This document shows, one piece after another, positions 29,601-36,488 of a stretch of DNA of 64,000 nt; within the stretch, counting starts at the first letter, position 1, and every line of letters starts with the position of its first letter. The stretch is taken from NCBI GenBank assembly GCA_937125455.1, contig CAKZLK010000017.1, forward strand, positions 62,001-126,000. Reading direction: 5' to 3'. This DNA comes from an uncultured Aequorivita sp. (lineage in GTDB: Bacteria; Bacteroidota; Bacteroidia; Flavobacteriales; Flavobacteriaceae). A program made the translations under genes and the position numbers. The notes beneath the pieces are model-generated. The model saw only the letters and a list, made by a program, of their open reading frames with translations. It had not been told where the DNA came from and made no database searches.

Positions 29601-30239
29601 ATGCCACTTTACAAAACTATAACAGTAAACCCCAACACTAAAGTCTTCATTTGGAAGATTGAAGAGTCTTTTGAAGCACTTTCCGAGGGGATAAGTCTTA
29701 CCGAAAATTGTTCAAATAGGGTGCTGAATATGAAAAGCGACCTTCATCGCCGAGGGTTTATGAGTATTCGTCATCTGATGGCATTAGAAGGTTACACCGA
29801 TCACGATTTATATTACGACGAAAATGGTAAACCGCATTTAACAGACGACAAGCACATCTCTATTACACATTCCTTTCATTTTACTGCAATTATCATTAGT
29901 GATACCGAAGTGGGAATTGACATTGAAATGCAACGTCATAAAATTTTGCGTATTGCACATAAATTTACTCCTTTAAAAGCGTATAAAATTTTCGCAAATG
30001 AGGATGCTTTAATGCGAAAACTTACTATTGTTTGGTGCGCTAAAGAATCGCTTTATAAAAGTTTTGCCGAAAAAGGGGTGAGCTTTTTGGAAAATATTCA
30101 CGTTGAAGAATTCATGTTAGACGATTGCAAAACAACCGCAACCGTCACTTTTGAAGACAAAAAGGAAAAATATAACGTTGATTACCTTGAATTTGAAGGG
30201 TTCACATGTGCTTATGCCCTTATTTCTGAAAAAAAATAG
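29601..30239 (+). CDS. 4'-phosphopantetheinyl transferase (Sfp type)
   Basis: The 212-residue enzyme transfers the phosphopantetheine arm of coenzyme A to carrier proteins. Motifs are ISITHSFHFTAIII, EVGIDIEMQR (metal-binding Asp and Glu near 112-114) and WCAKESLYKSF near 153-163, the Sfp-family signature. Its stop codon is directly followed by the ATG of the GGGP synthase gene, so the two are co-transcribed. It may serve fatty-acid acyl carrier protein, as no NRPS or PKS genes are seen nearby. Confidence 0.92.
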   Translation: MPLYKTITVNPNTKVFIWKIEESFEALSEGISLTENCSNRVLNMKSDLHRRGFMSIRHLMALEGYTDHDLYYDENGKPHLTDDKHISITHSFHFTAIIISDTEVGIDIEMQRHKILRIAHKFTPLKAYKIFANEDALMRKLTIVWCAKESLYKSFAEKGVSFLENIHVEEFMLDDCKTTATVTFEDKKEKYNVDYLEFEGFTCAYALISEKK

Positions 30240-30935
30240 ATGGAAGGAATTTTTTACAAAACTTTCCTAAAATCAGTTGTAGAAAAAGAAAAGCAACTTG
30301 CCATTTTAATTGATCCCGATAAGTTTGATATTTCTCAAACGAAATTCTTTTTACAGAAAATCCCCAAAAATACAACACATCTATTTGTAGGTGGAAGCAC
30401 AGTGGCAAACGGCGAAACCGAGGAAGTGGTAAAAGCGTTGAAAACAGAATCCAAACTTCCCATTTTTCTATTTCCAGGAGATCATTCACACATAACACAT
30501 TTGGCTGATGCACTTTTGTTTTTAACGTTGCTTTCGGGACGGAATGCAGAATATTTGATCGGCCAACAGATAAAATCCATTTCGAAATTAAAAAACTCGG
30601 CTTTGGAAATTATTTCCACAGGCTATATTTTGATTGATGGTGGAACTGATTCTTCAGTCTCAAAAGTGACAAAAACGGAACCACTTCCACAAGATAATAT
30701 TGAATTAGTCATTAACACTGCGCTTGCAGGCCAATTTATGGGCGCAAAATTGATTTATTTGGAAGCGGGCAGCGGTGCAAAATTTCCTATAAAAACTGAA
30801 ATCATTTCCGAAGTAAAAAAAGCAATCAACATTCCATTGATTGTTGGAGGCGGTATAAAAACAACCTCTCAAAAACAAAACGCATACAATTCAGGTGCCG
30901 ATATGGTGGTGATGGGAACAGCGTTCGAAACCTAA
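30240..30935 (+). CDS. Geranylgeranylglyceryl phosphate synthase family protein (PcrB/GGGPS-like)
   Basis: The 231-residue TIM-barrel prenyltransferase transfers a polyprenyl chain to glycerol-1-phosphate. Seen are LAILIDPDKFD (metal-binding Asp), LFVGGSTVANGE, PIFLFPGDHSHI, YLEAGSGA, and PLIVGGGIKT followed by GADMVVMGTAFE (phosphate-binding loops). The family is known from archaea, from Firmicutes (PcrB) and, as group II enzymes, from Bacteroidota. The chain length and lipid product are not readable here. It starts at the base after the stop of the phosphopantetheinyl transferase gene. Confidence 0.92.
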   Translation: MEGIFYKTFLKSVVEKEKQLAILIDPDKFDISQTKFFLQKIPKNTTHLFVGGSTVANGETEEVVKALKTESKLPIFLFPGDHSHITHLADALLFLTLLSGRNAEYLIGQQIKSISKLKNSALEIISTGYILIDGGTDSSVSKVTKTEPLPQDNIELVINTALAGQFMGAKLIYLEAGSGAKFPIKTEIISEVKKAINIPLIVGGGIKTTSQKQNAYNSGADMVVMGTAFET

Positions 30936-31006
30936 AACACCAAATAATAAATCCCAAACCCCAAAAACTGCCCACTGCTACTGCCAACTGAATACTTTTA
31001 TAATTG

Positions 31007-31014
31007 TAACTTTG
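31007..31014 (+). promoter_or_regulatory. -7 promoter element for the thiamine operon
   Basis: TAACTTTG fits TAnnTTTG, 20 bases before the ATG at 31034. The upstream spacer holds a short repetitive run of CTGC/ACTG words (30968-30990). No TPP riboswitch is visible, and the distance is too short for one. Confidence 0.5.
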
Positions 31015-31033
31015 AAGCTAAAATTACATAGCT

Positions 31034-31294
31034 ATGAAAATTTCGGTTGAACTTACCCTCACCCCATTACAGGACGACTATGAACCCGCAATTATCAATT
31101 TTATAAAAAGCCTGCGGAATTCCGGACTCACAGTTTTGGAAAACCCTCTGAGCACCCAAGTTTACGGGGAGTATGACGAAGTGATGAATCTGCTTCAAAA
31201 GGAGATGAAAATCGCTTTGGAAGCCGTGGAGAGAGGATTGCTTTATATAAAAATTGTAAAATCAGACAGAAGCGATTATGAGCCCCATTTTTGA
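31034..31294 (+). CDS. YkoF/MTH1187-like thiamine-binding protein
   Basis: The 86-residue ferredoxin-fold protein has the family sequence MKISVELTLTPLQDDYEPAI, FIKSLRNSGLTVLENPLSTQVYGEYDEV (split) and KIVKSDRSDYEP. Related domains (DUF77/MTH1187, YkoF) bind thiamine or its pyrimidine part. It overlaps the PnuC-type permease gene by 17 bases, so a joint role in thiamine capture is likely. No signal peptide is seen, so it acts in the cytoplasm. Family call is strong; ligand is inferred. Confidence 0.85.
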   Translation: MKISVELTLTPLQDDYEPAIINFIKSLRNSGLTVLENPLSTQVYGEYDEVMNLLQKEMKIALEAVERGLLYIKIVKSDRSDYEPHF

Positions 31295-31916
31295 TTGGTT
31301 TTTTGCTCAGTACAAAGACATTCCAACATATTTAATAGTGCTGGAATTGCTTGGGGTATTCTTTGGATTTTTGAGCGTTTGGTTCAGCAAACAAGATAAT
31401 ATTTTAGTCTATCCCACCGGAATTATTAGCACGGCAATTTTCGTCTACATTCTCGCTATTTACGGGCTTTTAGGAGATATGATGATTAATGGGTATTACT
31501 TCATAATGAGTATTTACGGCTGGTATATATGGACTCGAAAAGTAGATGCAACACATTATACACCAATTACCAAAACCACGAAAATGGAAAACAAACAGTC
31601 AATCTACATTTTTATAGCAACGCTTATTTTCATTTTCGCACTCTATGAATATTTCGAAAAATGGAACAATTGGACTGCTTACGTTGACACGATTACCACC
31701 GCAATTTTCTTTGTGGGAATGTGGCTGATGGCGAAAAAGAAACTCGAAAACTGGATCTATTGGATTATTGGGGATGTCATATCGGTGCCGCTATACCTTT
31801 ATAAAGGGCTCGTGTTTACTTCCTTCCAATACTTATTATTTACTATTATTGCCATATACGGCTATCGCGCTTGGAAGAAAAACTTGAACATACCCGAAAC
31901 CAGCCTACTGAATTGA
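31278..31916 (+). CDS. pnuT: PnuC-family vitamin permease, probably thiamine (PnuT)
   Basis: The 212-residue membrane protein has about seven helices and PnuC signatures: FGFLSVWFSKQDNILVYPTG and YYFIMSIYGWYIWTRK (the aromatic W-x-x-W ligand motif). Family members carry nicotinamide riboside (PnuC), thiamine (PnuT) or riboflavin (PnuX) by facilitated diffusion, with intracellular phosphorylation trapping the substrate. The overlapping thiamine-binding gene before it and the kinase gene after it favour thiamine. It overlaps the kinase gene by 46 bases. Confidence 0.82.
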   Translation: MSPIFDWFFAQYKDIPTYLIVLELLGVFFGFLSVWFSKQDNILVYPTGIISTAIFVYILAIYGLLGDMMINGYYFIMSIYGWYIWTRKVDATHYTPITKTTKMENKQSIYIFIATLIFIFALYEYFEKWNNWTAYVDTITTAIFFVGMWLMAKKKLENWIYWIIGDVISVPLYLYKGLVFTSFQYLLFTIIAIYGYRAWKKNLNIPETSLLN

Positions 31917-32446
31917 TAAAAGTAGTACTATACGGTCCCGAATCTACGGGGAAAACTACTTTGGCTAAACAATTGGCGAAGCATTACACTACACTTTGGG
32001 TACCCGAATTTATGCGCGAATACCTTCAGAAAAAGTGGGATTCCGAAAATAAATTAGTTGAAAAAGAAGATTTAATCCCAATTGCAAAAGGTCAATTGAA
32101 ACTAGAAAATGAAACTTCGCAACAAGTTGAAAGTCTGTTAATTTGCGATACAAATTTGCTCGAATTGAAAGTGTACTCCGAATATTATTACAACGGTTTT
32201 TGCCCTTCGGAAATAAAAACCGAAGCAACCAAAAATAATTACAGCATCTACCTATTAACCTATATTGATACACCTTGGGAAGCGGACGATTTACGTGACA
32301 GGCCAAACAATCGCGAGGAAATGTTTCGTATTTTCGAGGCCGAATTGAAAGAACAGGATTTCCAGTATGAGATCTTGAAAGGAAATGAAAAAGAAAGATT
32401 TGAAAACGCTGTCAAAATTATTGACGCATTGCTGAAGAAGAATTAA
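31871..32446 (+). CDS. NadR-like P-loop kinase (possible thiamine kinase)
   Basis: The 191-residue AAA/P-loop kinase has Walker A YGPESTGKTTLAKQL near 20-34, PEFMREYLQKKW, a Walker-B-like LLICDTNLLE and TPWEADDLRDRPNNREEMF, all as in the ribosylnicotinamide kinase domain of NadR. No NMN-adenylyltransferase or DNA-binding domain is attached. There is no ATG before Walker A, so it probably starts at the TTG at 31871, inside the permease gene. Its position after a PnuT-like permease suggests it phosphorylates the imported vitamin. Thiamine is the first guess and nicotinamide riboside the alternative. Confidence 0.8.
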   Translation: MEEKLEHTRNQPTELIKVVLYGPESTGKTTLAKQLAKHYTTLWVPEFMREYLQKKWDSENKLVEKEDLIPIAKGQLKLENETSQQVESLLICDTNLLELKVYSEYYYNGFCPSEIKTEATKNNYSIYLLTYIDTPWEADDLRDRPNNREEMFRIFEAELKEQDFQYEILKGNEKERFENAVKIIDALLKKN

Positions 32447-32447
32447 A

Positions 32448-33974
32448 ATGTTTACAGAAAAAAACCTGCAACAAATAAAGAATCACGGTCTTTCTGAGGC
32501 CAAATTAGTAAAGCAACTACAAATTTTTGAGGAAGGAATTCCTTTCGCTAATATTGTGGAACCCGCTTCTGCCGATAATGGAATCAAAGTGTTATCAGAA
32601 AAGGAGCAACAACATTTTGCAAATCTTTTTGAATCCGAAAAAGATAAACTCGATTTACTCAAATTTGTTCCAGCTTCAGGCGCAGCTACTCGCATGTTTA
32701 AGTTTTTGCATCAATTCTTGGAGAATTTTAATTTTGAAAATGATGACATTGCAGCATTACTTCAAAAAGAAGAAAACCAGAATTTGAGAATATTCTTTAA
32801 CGCTATTGAAAAATTTGCTTTTTCAGCTTTGGTGAGTGAAAAATTGGGGAAAAAATATTCCGATTATGATAATTTTGAGAAAGGAAAAAAATACTATTTC
32901 TTCGTCAAGGAAATGTTGGAAGAAACAGGATTGAATTTCAGTAATACCCCCAAAGGGCTTGTTCCATTTCATAAATACGGAGAAAATTATGTAACCGCTT
33001 TTGGCGAACAATTATATGAAGCCGCATTTTATGCAACTACAAACGGCGTGGCCAATCTTCATTTTACAGTTTCCGAAGGCCACGAGAAAAAATTTAAAAA
33101 ACGCTTTGACGAAGTAAAGCATATTGTAGAAAAGAAGACAGGAGTGCGTTTTAATATTTCGTACTCGTTTCAAAAAAAGGAAACCGATACTATCGCCGTA
33201 ACCCCAAAAAATGATTTATTTTTTGGTGAAAACGGAGATTTGCTTTTCCGTCCGTCTGGACACGGTGCGTTATTGGAAAACCTGAATGATGTTGATGCTG
33301 ATATAATTTTTATTAAAAATATCGACAATGTCGTTTCTGAAAATTATATGGAGATTATCGCTTTTCAGAAAAAAGTGCTCGCAGGAAAATTAATTTTTCT
33401 GCAGACGAAAATATTTGAATTTATAAAAAAACTACAATCTGAAAATCCTTCGGATGAAGTACTTAAAAATGCTTCTGAATTTATTTCCGAAGAACTGAAA
33501 ATTCATAATAATCCGGTAGAAAAAGAAACACTTTTAAACATTTTGGAACGTCCCATCCGTGTTTGTGGTGTGGTAGAAAATACAGGGGCTCCAGGCGGTG
33601 GACCATTTCTTCTAAAAGATAAAAACGGAAATCTTTCCTATCAAATTGTAGAGATGTCCCAAATTGACACCAACAATCCACAACAAAAAGCTTTGGTTGA
33701 CAAAGCCACGCATTTCAATCCAGTTGATTTGGTTTGCGGTGTGCGAAACTATAAAGGTGAAAAATTTAACCTTTTAGATTTTTCTGACCCGGACGCAGGT
33801 TTTATTTCGAATAAATCCTATCAAGGAAAACCCATAAAAGCATTGGAACTCCCTGGACTTTGGAACGGAGCAATGGCAAATTGGAACACTGTTTTTGTAG
33901 AAGTTCCGCTCATCACTTTCAACCCAGTGAAAACAGTAAACGATCTTTTAAACGAAGTGCACCAACCGAAATGA
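32448..33974 (+). CDS. DUF4301 family protein
   Basis: The 508-residue protein is typical of DUF4301: FVPASGAATRMFKFLHQFLE near 78-97 looks like a nucleotidyltransferase-type phosphate loop, and GHGALLENLNDVDADIIFIKNIDNV (split) and VCGVVENTGAPGGGPFLLKD are conserved blocks. The SGAATRMF sequence recalls sugar-phosphate nucleotidyltransferases, so a sugar or nucleotide role is possible, but none is established to my knowledge. It starts one base after the kinase stop and overlaps the next ATG by four bases (ATGA). Confidence 0.85.
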   Translation: MFTEKNLQQIKNHGLSEAKLVKQLQIFEEGIPFANIVEPASADNGIKVLSEKEQQHFANLFESEKDKLDLLKFVPASGAATRMFKFLHQFLENFNFENDDIAALLQKEENQNLRIFFNAIEKFAFSALVSEKLGKKYSDYDNFEKGKKYYFFVKEMLEETGLNFSNTPKGLVPFHKYGENYVTAFGEQLYEAAFYATTNGVANLHFTVSEGHEKKFKKRFDEVKHIVEKKTGVRFNISYSFQKKETDTIAVTPKNDLFFGENGDLLFRPSGHGALLENLNDVDADIIFIKNIDNVVSENYMEIIAFQKKVLAGKLIFLQTKIFEFIKKLQSENPSDEVLKNASEFISEELKIHNNPVEKETLLNILERPIRVCGVVENTGAPGGGPFLLKDKNGNLSYQIVEMSQIDTNNPQQKALVDKATHFNPVDLVCGVRNYKGEKFNLLDFSDPDAGFISNKSYQGKPIKALELPGLWNGAMANWNTVFVEVPLITFNPVKTVNDLLNEVHQPK

Positions 33975-34375
33975 ACACGGAAGTATTAATTTCTGAACTC
34001 AAATTTAAAGCCATCCGCAGTAGTGGACCGGGCGGGCAGCATGTGAATAAAACGGCTTCAAAAGTTGAGGTTTCATTTCATTTGGATGCTTCCCAAGCAC
34101 TTTCAGAATCTGAAAAAGAAAGACTTCGCAACAAGCTATCTTCAAAAATCTCTTCTGAAGGATTTATTACACTTCAATGCGGTGAAACCCGAAGCCAGCA
34201 TCGCAATAAAGGCATTGTGATTGAAAGGTTGATTACATTACTTCAGCAAAATCTAAAAGTTGCAAAACCACGAAAAAAAACAAAACCTTCAAGAGGTGCA
34301 ATTGAAAGACGTTTGAAATCCAAAAAAGAGAACGCTTTAAAAAAATCCAATCGCAAACCTCCAAAAATTGAGTAG
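33971..34375 (+). CDS. arfB: Alternative ribosome-rescue factor ArfB (YaeJ-like)
   Basis: The 134-residue protein has the peptidyl-tRNA hydrolase motif SSGPGGQHVNKTASKVE at about 17-33, with GGQ, and a basic C-terminal tail (KPRKKTKPSRGAIERRLKSK, continuing to KKSNRKPPK) that in ArfB enters the empty mRNA channel of stalled ribosomes. The ATG at 33971 overlaps the DUF4301 stop as ATGA, and the longer upstream frame is out of frame with family sequence. It frees ribosomes that lack a stop codon. Confidence 0.92.
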   Translation: MNTEVLISELKFKAIRSSGPGGQHVNKTASKVEVSFHLDASQALSESEKERLRNKLSSKISSEGFITLQCGETRSQHRNKGIVIERLITLLQQNLKVAKPRKKTKPSRGAIERRLKSKKENALKKSNRKPPKIE

Positions 34376-34588
34376 TGTTTATACAGAAACTGTGTAATTT
34401 TTATACAACTGTTCTTTTCATTATACACTTTTCTTGAAATTCAAAATATCCGAACATTCTTTAAATCGCTATTTTATAGTTGTTTATGGGTTTGTTCTGT
34501 TCCTTTTTTTCTGTGGCACTACTTTTTCTATATACAAGACCACAAACAAACTTAGAAACGAATAAATAATTTTTAAAAACAAAAAAAG

Positions 34589-34981
34589 ATGAAAAAGTTA
34601 ATTTTAAGCACAGCAATCGTATTAGGAGGTTTAACCGCTGCAACTGCACAAACTACCGACAAAGAACCAACCGCAATGAATGAGCAAAAGCAAACTGCTG
34701 TTGAAGCACAAGTTGAAAGCAGAATAGACGCTGCACAAGATGCTGAAACCGCTGTTGTTGCAGAGCCAGTTCAAGATTATAAAGAAGTAAAGACTTCTGA
34801 GGTGCCACAAACCGTTCAAGATGCCGTAACTAAGGATTTTAGCGGTGCCACTATTTCAAAGGCTTATGTGAATGCCAATGGAGAATATAAAATTCAACTT
34901 GCCACTGCAGACAAAAAAGCTGCAACTGTTTATGCAAATGCAAAAGGTGAGTGGATTAAAAACGATATGAAGAAGCAGTAA
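34589..34981 (+). CDS. Small secreted protein, unknown function
   Basis: The 130-residue protein has a signal peptide (KKLILSTAIVLGGLTAATAQ), an acidic Gln/Ala/Glu-rich stretch, then a C-terminal domain: VKTSEVPQTVQDAVTKDFSG, AYVNANGEYKIQLATADKK, VYANAKGEWIKND (given in part). The YVNANGEYKI..VYANAKGEW repeat resembles the PepSY-like/BLIP fold of small periplasmic proteins in Bacteroidota, which is only a suggestion. It stands alone with a strong terminator after it. Confidence 0.72.
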   Translation: MKKLILSTAIVLGGLTAATAQTTDKEPTAMNEQKQTAVEAQVESRIDAAQDAETAVVAEPVQDYKEVKTSEVPQTVQDAVTKDFSGATISKAYVNANGEYKIQLATADKKAATVYANAKGEWIKNDMKKQ

Positions 34982-35014
34982 GCTGCAGGTATTTTTAGAT
35001 TCAATACTTCTGAG

Positions 35015-35045
35015 AAAGGCGTCCATTTTTGGACGCCTTTTTTTT
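35015..35045 (+). terminator. Rho-independent terminator
   Basis: AAAGGCGTCC and GGACGCCTTT form a perfect ten-base stem around ATTTTT, followed by five more T. It ends the transcript of the small secreted protein. Confidence 0.92.
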
Positions 35046-35106
35046 GTGATAAATTTAAAGTTTGCCCAGCTATATACTTACTATTTTTACGTTCTCAGAA
35101 AAAGAA

Positions 35107-36486
35107 ATGGCGCAGCGAATACATATAGTTGAAGATGACGTGGCTTTTGGAAAAATGCTTACCTCTTTTTTGGAAAGAAAAGGATTTCAGGTTTCTGTTT
35201 CACTTACTGGTGAAAATGCACGAAAAACGATTACTGAAAATAGTTTTGATCTGCTCATTACTGATTTAAAACTTCCAGACGATTCTGGTCTGGAGTTGCT
35301 TGAATTTTCCCAGAAAACTTCTCCAAAGACAAAAGTGATTTTAATGACTGGCTATGCCGAAGTTGATACAGCGGTAAAGGCCATTAAAAAAGGCGCTTTG
35401 GATTATATCTCGAAACCTTTTCGGCCTGAGGAATTGTTGATGATTATTGAAGAGGATTTTCAAAATATTGAAGCTTCAGAAATTATTTCTTCGGAAAGTT
35501 CAACTTTAGAAACTAATGAAGAAAAAAAAACAACTACCCCAAAAACTACTTCTGAAAAACCCCAATTTGTTATGGGAATCAGCGAATCTTCAAAAAAATT
35601 CAATGAATATTTAAAACTCGTCGGTCCAACAGATATGTGTGTGTTGATTCAAGGTGAAAGTGGAACAGGAAAGGAAGTCGCTGCAAAAGCCATTCACAAA
35701 TATAGTTCGCGAAGAGACCAAAATTTTGTAGCTGTAGATTGTGGCGCTATTCCGAAAGAGATTGCCGCCAGCGAATTTTTCGGTCACGTAAAGGGAAGTT
35801 TTACGGGCGCGGTAAATGACAAAAAAGGCCATTTTGAAGCTGCCGATGGCGGAACTCTTTTTTTGGATGAAGTTGGAAATCTTTCTTATGAAAACCAAAT
35901 TCAATTACTTCGTGCTTTGCAGGAAAGACGAATAAAACCCGTGGGCAGCAATACTGAAATTGACGTGGATGTACGGATACTTTCCGCAACGAATGAAGAC
36001 ATGCTGAAGGCCGTTTCCGAGGGAAAATTCCGAGAGGATTTATACCATCGATTGAATGAATTTTCAATCCACATTCCATCGCTGCACGAACGAAAAGAAG
36101 ATCTTTTTCTGTTTATTGAATATTTTTTAAACGAAGCGAACAAATCTTTGGGAAAGGAAGTAATCGGACTTTCCAAAGAAGTGGAGGAAGCGTTTAAAAA
36201 CTACGTTTGGCCGGGAAATCTTCGAGAGTTGAAAAACGTAATCAAACGTTCCGTTTTGTTGACCAATTCACAATTGATTCCGTTGGAAGTGATTCCACGC
36301 GAAGTTTTGTTTGCTGAAAAAACGAAAAAGGAAACCGTTGATTTTTCAAAAGAAAGCAATGAAAAGCAACTTATTTTAAACGCTCTAAAAGAAGCGGATT
36401 TCAATAAAACCAAAGCCGCAAAACTGCTGAACATTACCCGAAAAACGCTTTATAACAAACTGGAGCATTATCAAATAGATTTGTAA
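35107..36486 (+). CDS. Sigma-54-dependent response regulator (NtrC type)
   Basis: The 459-residue activator has a receiver domain (EDDVAFGKML; phospho-Asp in DLLITDLKLPDDSG), an AAA+ domain with Walker A GESGTGKEVAAKA, the sigma-54 contact loop GSFTGA, GGTLFLDEVGNL and NEFSIHIPSLHERKED, and a C-terminal Fis-type helix-turn-helix (NKTKAAKLLNITRKTLYNKL). The ATG at 35107 (MAQRIHIVEDD) is chosen over a TTG at 35062. It converges on the hybrid kinase gene with two bases between stops, so the kinase may be its partner. Confidence 0.95.
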   Translation: MAQRIHIVEDDVAFGKMLTSFLERKGFQVSVSLTGENARKTITENSFDLLITDLKLPDDSGLELLEFSQKTSPKTKVILMTGYAEVDTAVKAIKKGALDYISKPFRPEELLMIIEEDFQNIEASEIISSESSTLETNEEKKTTTPKTTSEKPQFVMGISESSKKFNEYLKLVGPTDMCVLIQGESGTGKEVAAKAIHKYSSRRDQNFVAVDCGAIPKEIAASEFFGHVKGSFTGAVNDKKGHFEAADGGTLFLDEVGNLSYENQIQLLRALQERRIKPVGSNTEIDVDVRILSATNEDMLKAVSEGKFREDLYHRLNEFSIHIPSLHERKEDLFLFIEYFLNEANKSLGKEVIGLSKEVEEAFKNYVWPGNLRELKNVIKRSVLLTNSQLIPLEVIPREVLFAEKTKKETVDFSKESNEKQLILNALKEADFNKTKAAKLLNITRKTLYNKLEHYQIDL

Positions 36487-36488
36487 AA

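Noticed and set aside
30960-30992. ACTGCC-type words as a repeat array
   Set aside because: Only a few imperfect words are present, too little for an array; noted with the promoter instead.
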